Part shown: positions 62,659-64,000 of the stretch, piece by piece
Layout: each line of letters opens with the position of its first letter
Position numbering within the stretch: the first letter of the stretch is position 1
Assembly: GCF_001636405.1 (NCBI RefSeq)
Contig: NZ_KV440950.1
Span: 3,328,778 to 3,392,777, forward strand
Source of the DNA: Peribacillus frigoritolerans
Lineage (GTDB): Bacteria > Bacillota > Bacilli > Bacillales > DSM-1321
Direction: 5' to 3'
Length of the DNA: 64,000 bases
The notes under the pieces: generated by a model
Databases searched by the model: none
What the model was told of the DNA's origin: nothing
What the model saw: the letters and a program-made list of their open reading frames with translations, nothing else
Made by a program: the position numbers and the translations under genes

Positions 62659-64000
62659 CTAAATGGTTAGAATACCTTGTGAAAACATCTTTCTTAATTC
62701 TTTTTTATCTATTTTTCCAATCGGCGTTAATGGGAACTTATCAAGAAAATAGGCAATTTTAGGAACCATATACTTAGAGGTCCTTTGTTTGCAGAAATCA
62801 ATTAATTCCTCACTAGTACAGCTCAATCCTTCATGCAATGCTATCACGACACACACTACTTCTCCCCAATCTGGATGGGGAACGCCAATGCATGCGCTCA
62901 ATGCAACAGAAGGGTGCTGGTTCACCACTCGCTCCACTTCTGAAGAATATACGTTCATCCCGCCTGTAATGATCATATCTTTCTTCCTATCTACAATATA
63001 CAGGTAACCGCTTTCATCCCATTTACCAATATCCCCCGTGTAGAACCAGCCATCACGGATGTATTCACGGGTAAGATCCGGTCTTTGATAATATCCAACC
63101 ATCATGGCTGGGGACTTTACGATGATTTCTCCAAACTCGGTTGGTTTTACATCATTTCCATTCTCATCAATCAGTCGAACTTCGGTAAGAATGCACGGTT
63201 TTCCACAGCTTTTCAAAACTTCCGGATTATTATGATAAGCCCATACATGAGCGCTCTTCGATAGTCTTGAAATGACAATATTACATTCTGTCATGCCGTA
63301 TTGCTGGCGCATGATAGGCCCGAATACTTCAAAAGCTTCTTTAAGGCGCTTCTGCGAAATCGGTGACGCACCATAGAAGATATTGCGCATGGAGCTCATA
63401 TCATATTCCATCTTCTTGGTCTGATCAAGAAGCCTGTATAACATGGTCGGTACCATGAATGTCGTCGTGATTTCATGTTCCTTTATCGCCTGTATGAATG
63501 CTGCAGCGTCGAATGAGCCCATCACATAAACATGGACGCCTGAAACAAGGGATCTCCAAAGTAGTGAACCGGCTGAATGCACAATGGGCGTACTTAGCAA
63601 TACCCGGTCCCGGTCGTCCAGCGGGTCTTCGATAGCTGCAGAAAGTATCGCGGCGCCGAGTCCTTTCTGGGAATGCATGACGCCTTTGGGTGTACCCGTT
63701 GTCCCGCCTGTATAGGACAGAAGGGCAATGTCATCTTCTTCAGCTATTGGCAAGTCTAAATTATTTATTCCACCAGGCCATTTAAACAGTTCAAACTCCT
63801 CCGGGTAATTACTAGTAAAGCCAGGGAGCCCAATGACATGGACATCCTCCTTCTTCATTTCTTCCAAATACTCTAAGAAGGTGTCAAAGTGTGTCTGTGT
63901 AGCAATTATGACCACTTCTGGTTTTGCTTCCTTTAAAATGAATTGTATTTCTCGTTTTCCGAGTTTTTCACTTAATGGCACCAAGGTAGCCCCGCATTGC
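62659..64000 (-). CDS. AMP-dependent acyl-CoA ligase (5' end outside window)
   Basis: C-terminal ~447 residues of an ANL ligase; the frame stays open to the window edge, reading CGATLVPLSEKLGKREIQFILKEA. It has LLSYTGGTTGTPKGVMHSQKG (adenylation P-loop), QQYGMTECNIV, DGWFYTGDIGKWDESGYLYIVDRKKDMI and the catalytic lysine region TPIGKIDKKELR. Distinct in sequence from the ligase at 13.8-15.4 kb. Acyl or aryl acid substrate unknown. Confidence 0.9.
   Translation of the reverse strand, partial: QCGATLVPLSEKLGKREIQFILKEAKPEVVIIATQTHFDTFLEYLEEMKKEDVHVIGLPGFTSNYPEEFELFKWPGGINNLDLPIAEEDDIALLSYTGGTTGTPKGVMHSQKGLGAAILSAAIEDPLDDRDRVLLSTPIVHSAGSLLWRSLVSGVHVYVMGSFDAAAFIQAIKEHEITTTFMVPTMLYRLLDQTKKMEYDMSSMRNIFYGASPISQKRLKEAFEVFGPIMRQQYGMTECNIVISRLSKSAHVWAYHNNPEVLKSCGKPCILTEVRLIDENGNDVKPTEFGEIIVKSPAMMVGYYQRPDLTREYIRDGWFYTGDIGKWDESGYLYIVDRKKDMIITGGMNVYSSEVERVVNQHPSVALSACIGVPHPDWGEVVCVVIALHEGLSCTSEELIDFCKQRTSKYMVPKIAYFLDKFPLTPIGKIDKKELRKMFSQGILTI

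Overview
The window looks like a chromosomal stretch of an endospore-forming Bacillaceae, closest in flavour to Bacillus/Peribacillus. It carries small spore-protein genes (tlp, sspN, sspO, sspP). It keeps the B. subtilis-type neighbourhood parE-parC / yneT / plsY / yneR-yneQ-yneP / tlp-sspN / yneN / citB / sspO / sspP, and AGGAGG-type ribosome binding sites throughout. The genus is inferred; no 16S gene is present.

Layout. 1-2.3 kb: the 3' part of a branched-chain amino-acid-type ABC importer operon (livH-livM-livG, minus strand) behind a consensus sigma-54 promoter. 3-7.3 kb: a decayed copy of the 3' end of a sigma-54 activator gene, then a yhbI/yhcA/yhbJ/yhcB/yhcC-like multidrug-efflux locus with its MarR regulator. 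7.9-15.4 kb: an intact PAS/AAA+ sigma-54 activator followed by a six-gene acyl-CoA catabolic operon (AMP-ligase, two acyl-CoA dehydrogenases, SDR dehydrogenase, two half-size MaoC-type hydratases), also behind a consensus sigma-54 promoter. 15.7-32.3 kb: the conserved core (topoisomerase IV, plsY, citB, spore proteins), interrupted at 22-24.4 kb by a chemoreceptor pseudogene and a decayed IS1182-type element. 32.4-40 kb: a TPP-riboswitch-controlled thiamin operon (tenA-ykoE-ykoD-ykoC-tenI-thiO-thiS-thiG-thiF). 40-42.4 kb: a 21-nt tandem repeat array abutting a hydratase remnant, a Hanks-type kinase tail-to-tail with a tiny Ser/Arg-rich gene, and an HU gene. 42.5-56.8 kb: a nearly complete anaerobic (early cobalt insertion) corrin-ring operon in the B. 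megaterium-like order cbiW-cbiH60-cbiX-cbiJ-cbiC-cbiD-cbiET-cbiL-cbiF-cbiG-cbiA-cobA-nitroreductase-btuR-cbiP. 57.3-60.3 kb: divergent cobalt ECF importer cbiMNQO. Each cobalt/cobalamin operon has its own adenosylcobalamin riboswitch and terminator. 60.4-64 kb: a yozQ-like gene, an AGCS sodium/alanine symporter and the 3' part of another AMP-ligase gene.

The most interesting signal is regulatory. The liv-type transporter operon and the acyl-CoA operon, about 13 kb apart, each have a TTGGCAC-N5-TTGCAT sigma-54 promoter. In both, a perfect palindrome AATTCA-N4-TGAATT lies about 49 nt upstream of the -24 element, at a spacing that agrees to one nucleotide. Both operons also carry a near-perfect CcpA cre site. 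An intact sigma-54 activator gene precedes one promoter, and the degraded 3' end of a related gene precedes the other. I infer a small sigma-54 regulon that imports an organic acid, activates it to a CoA thioester and oxidises it, under carbon-catabolite control. The substrate is unknown.
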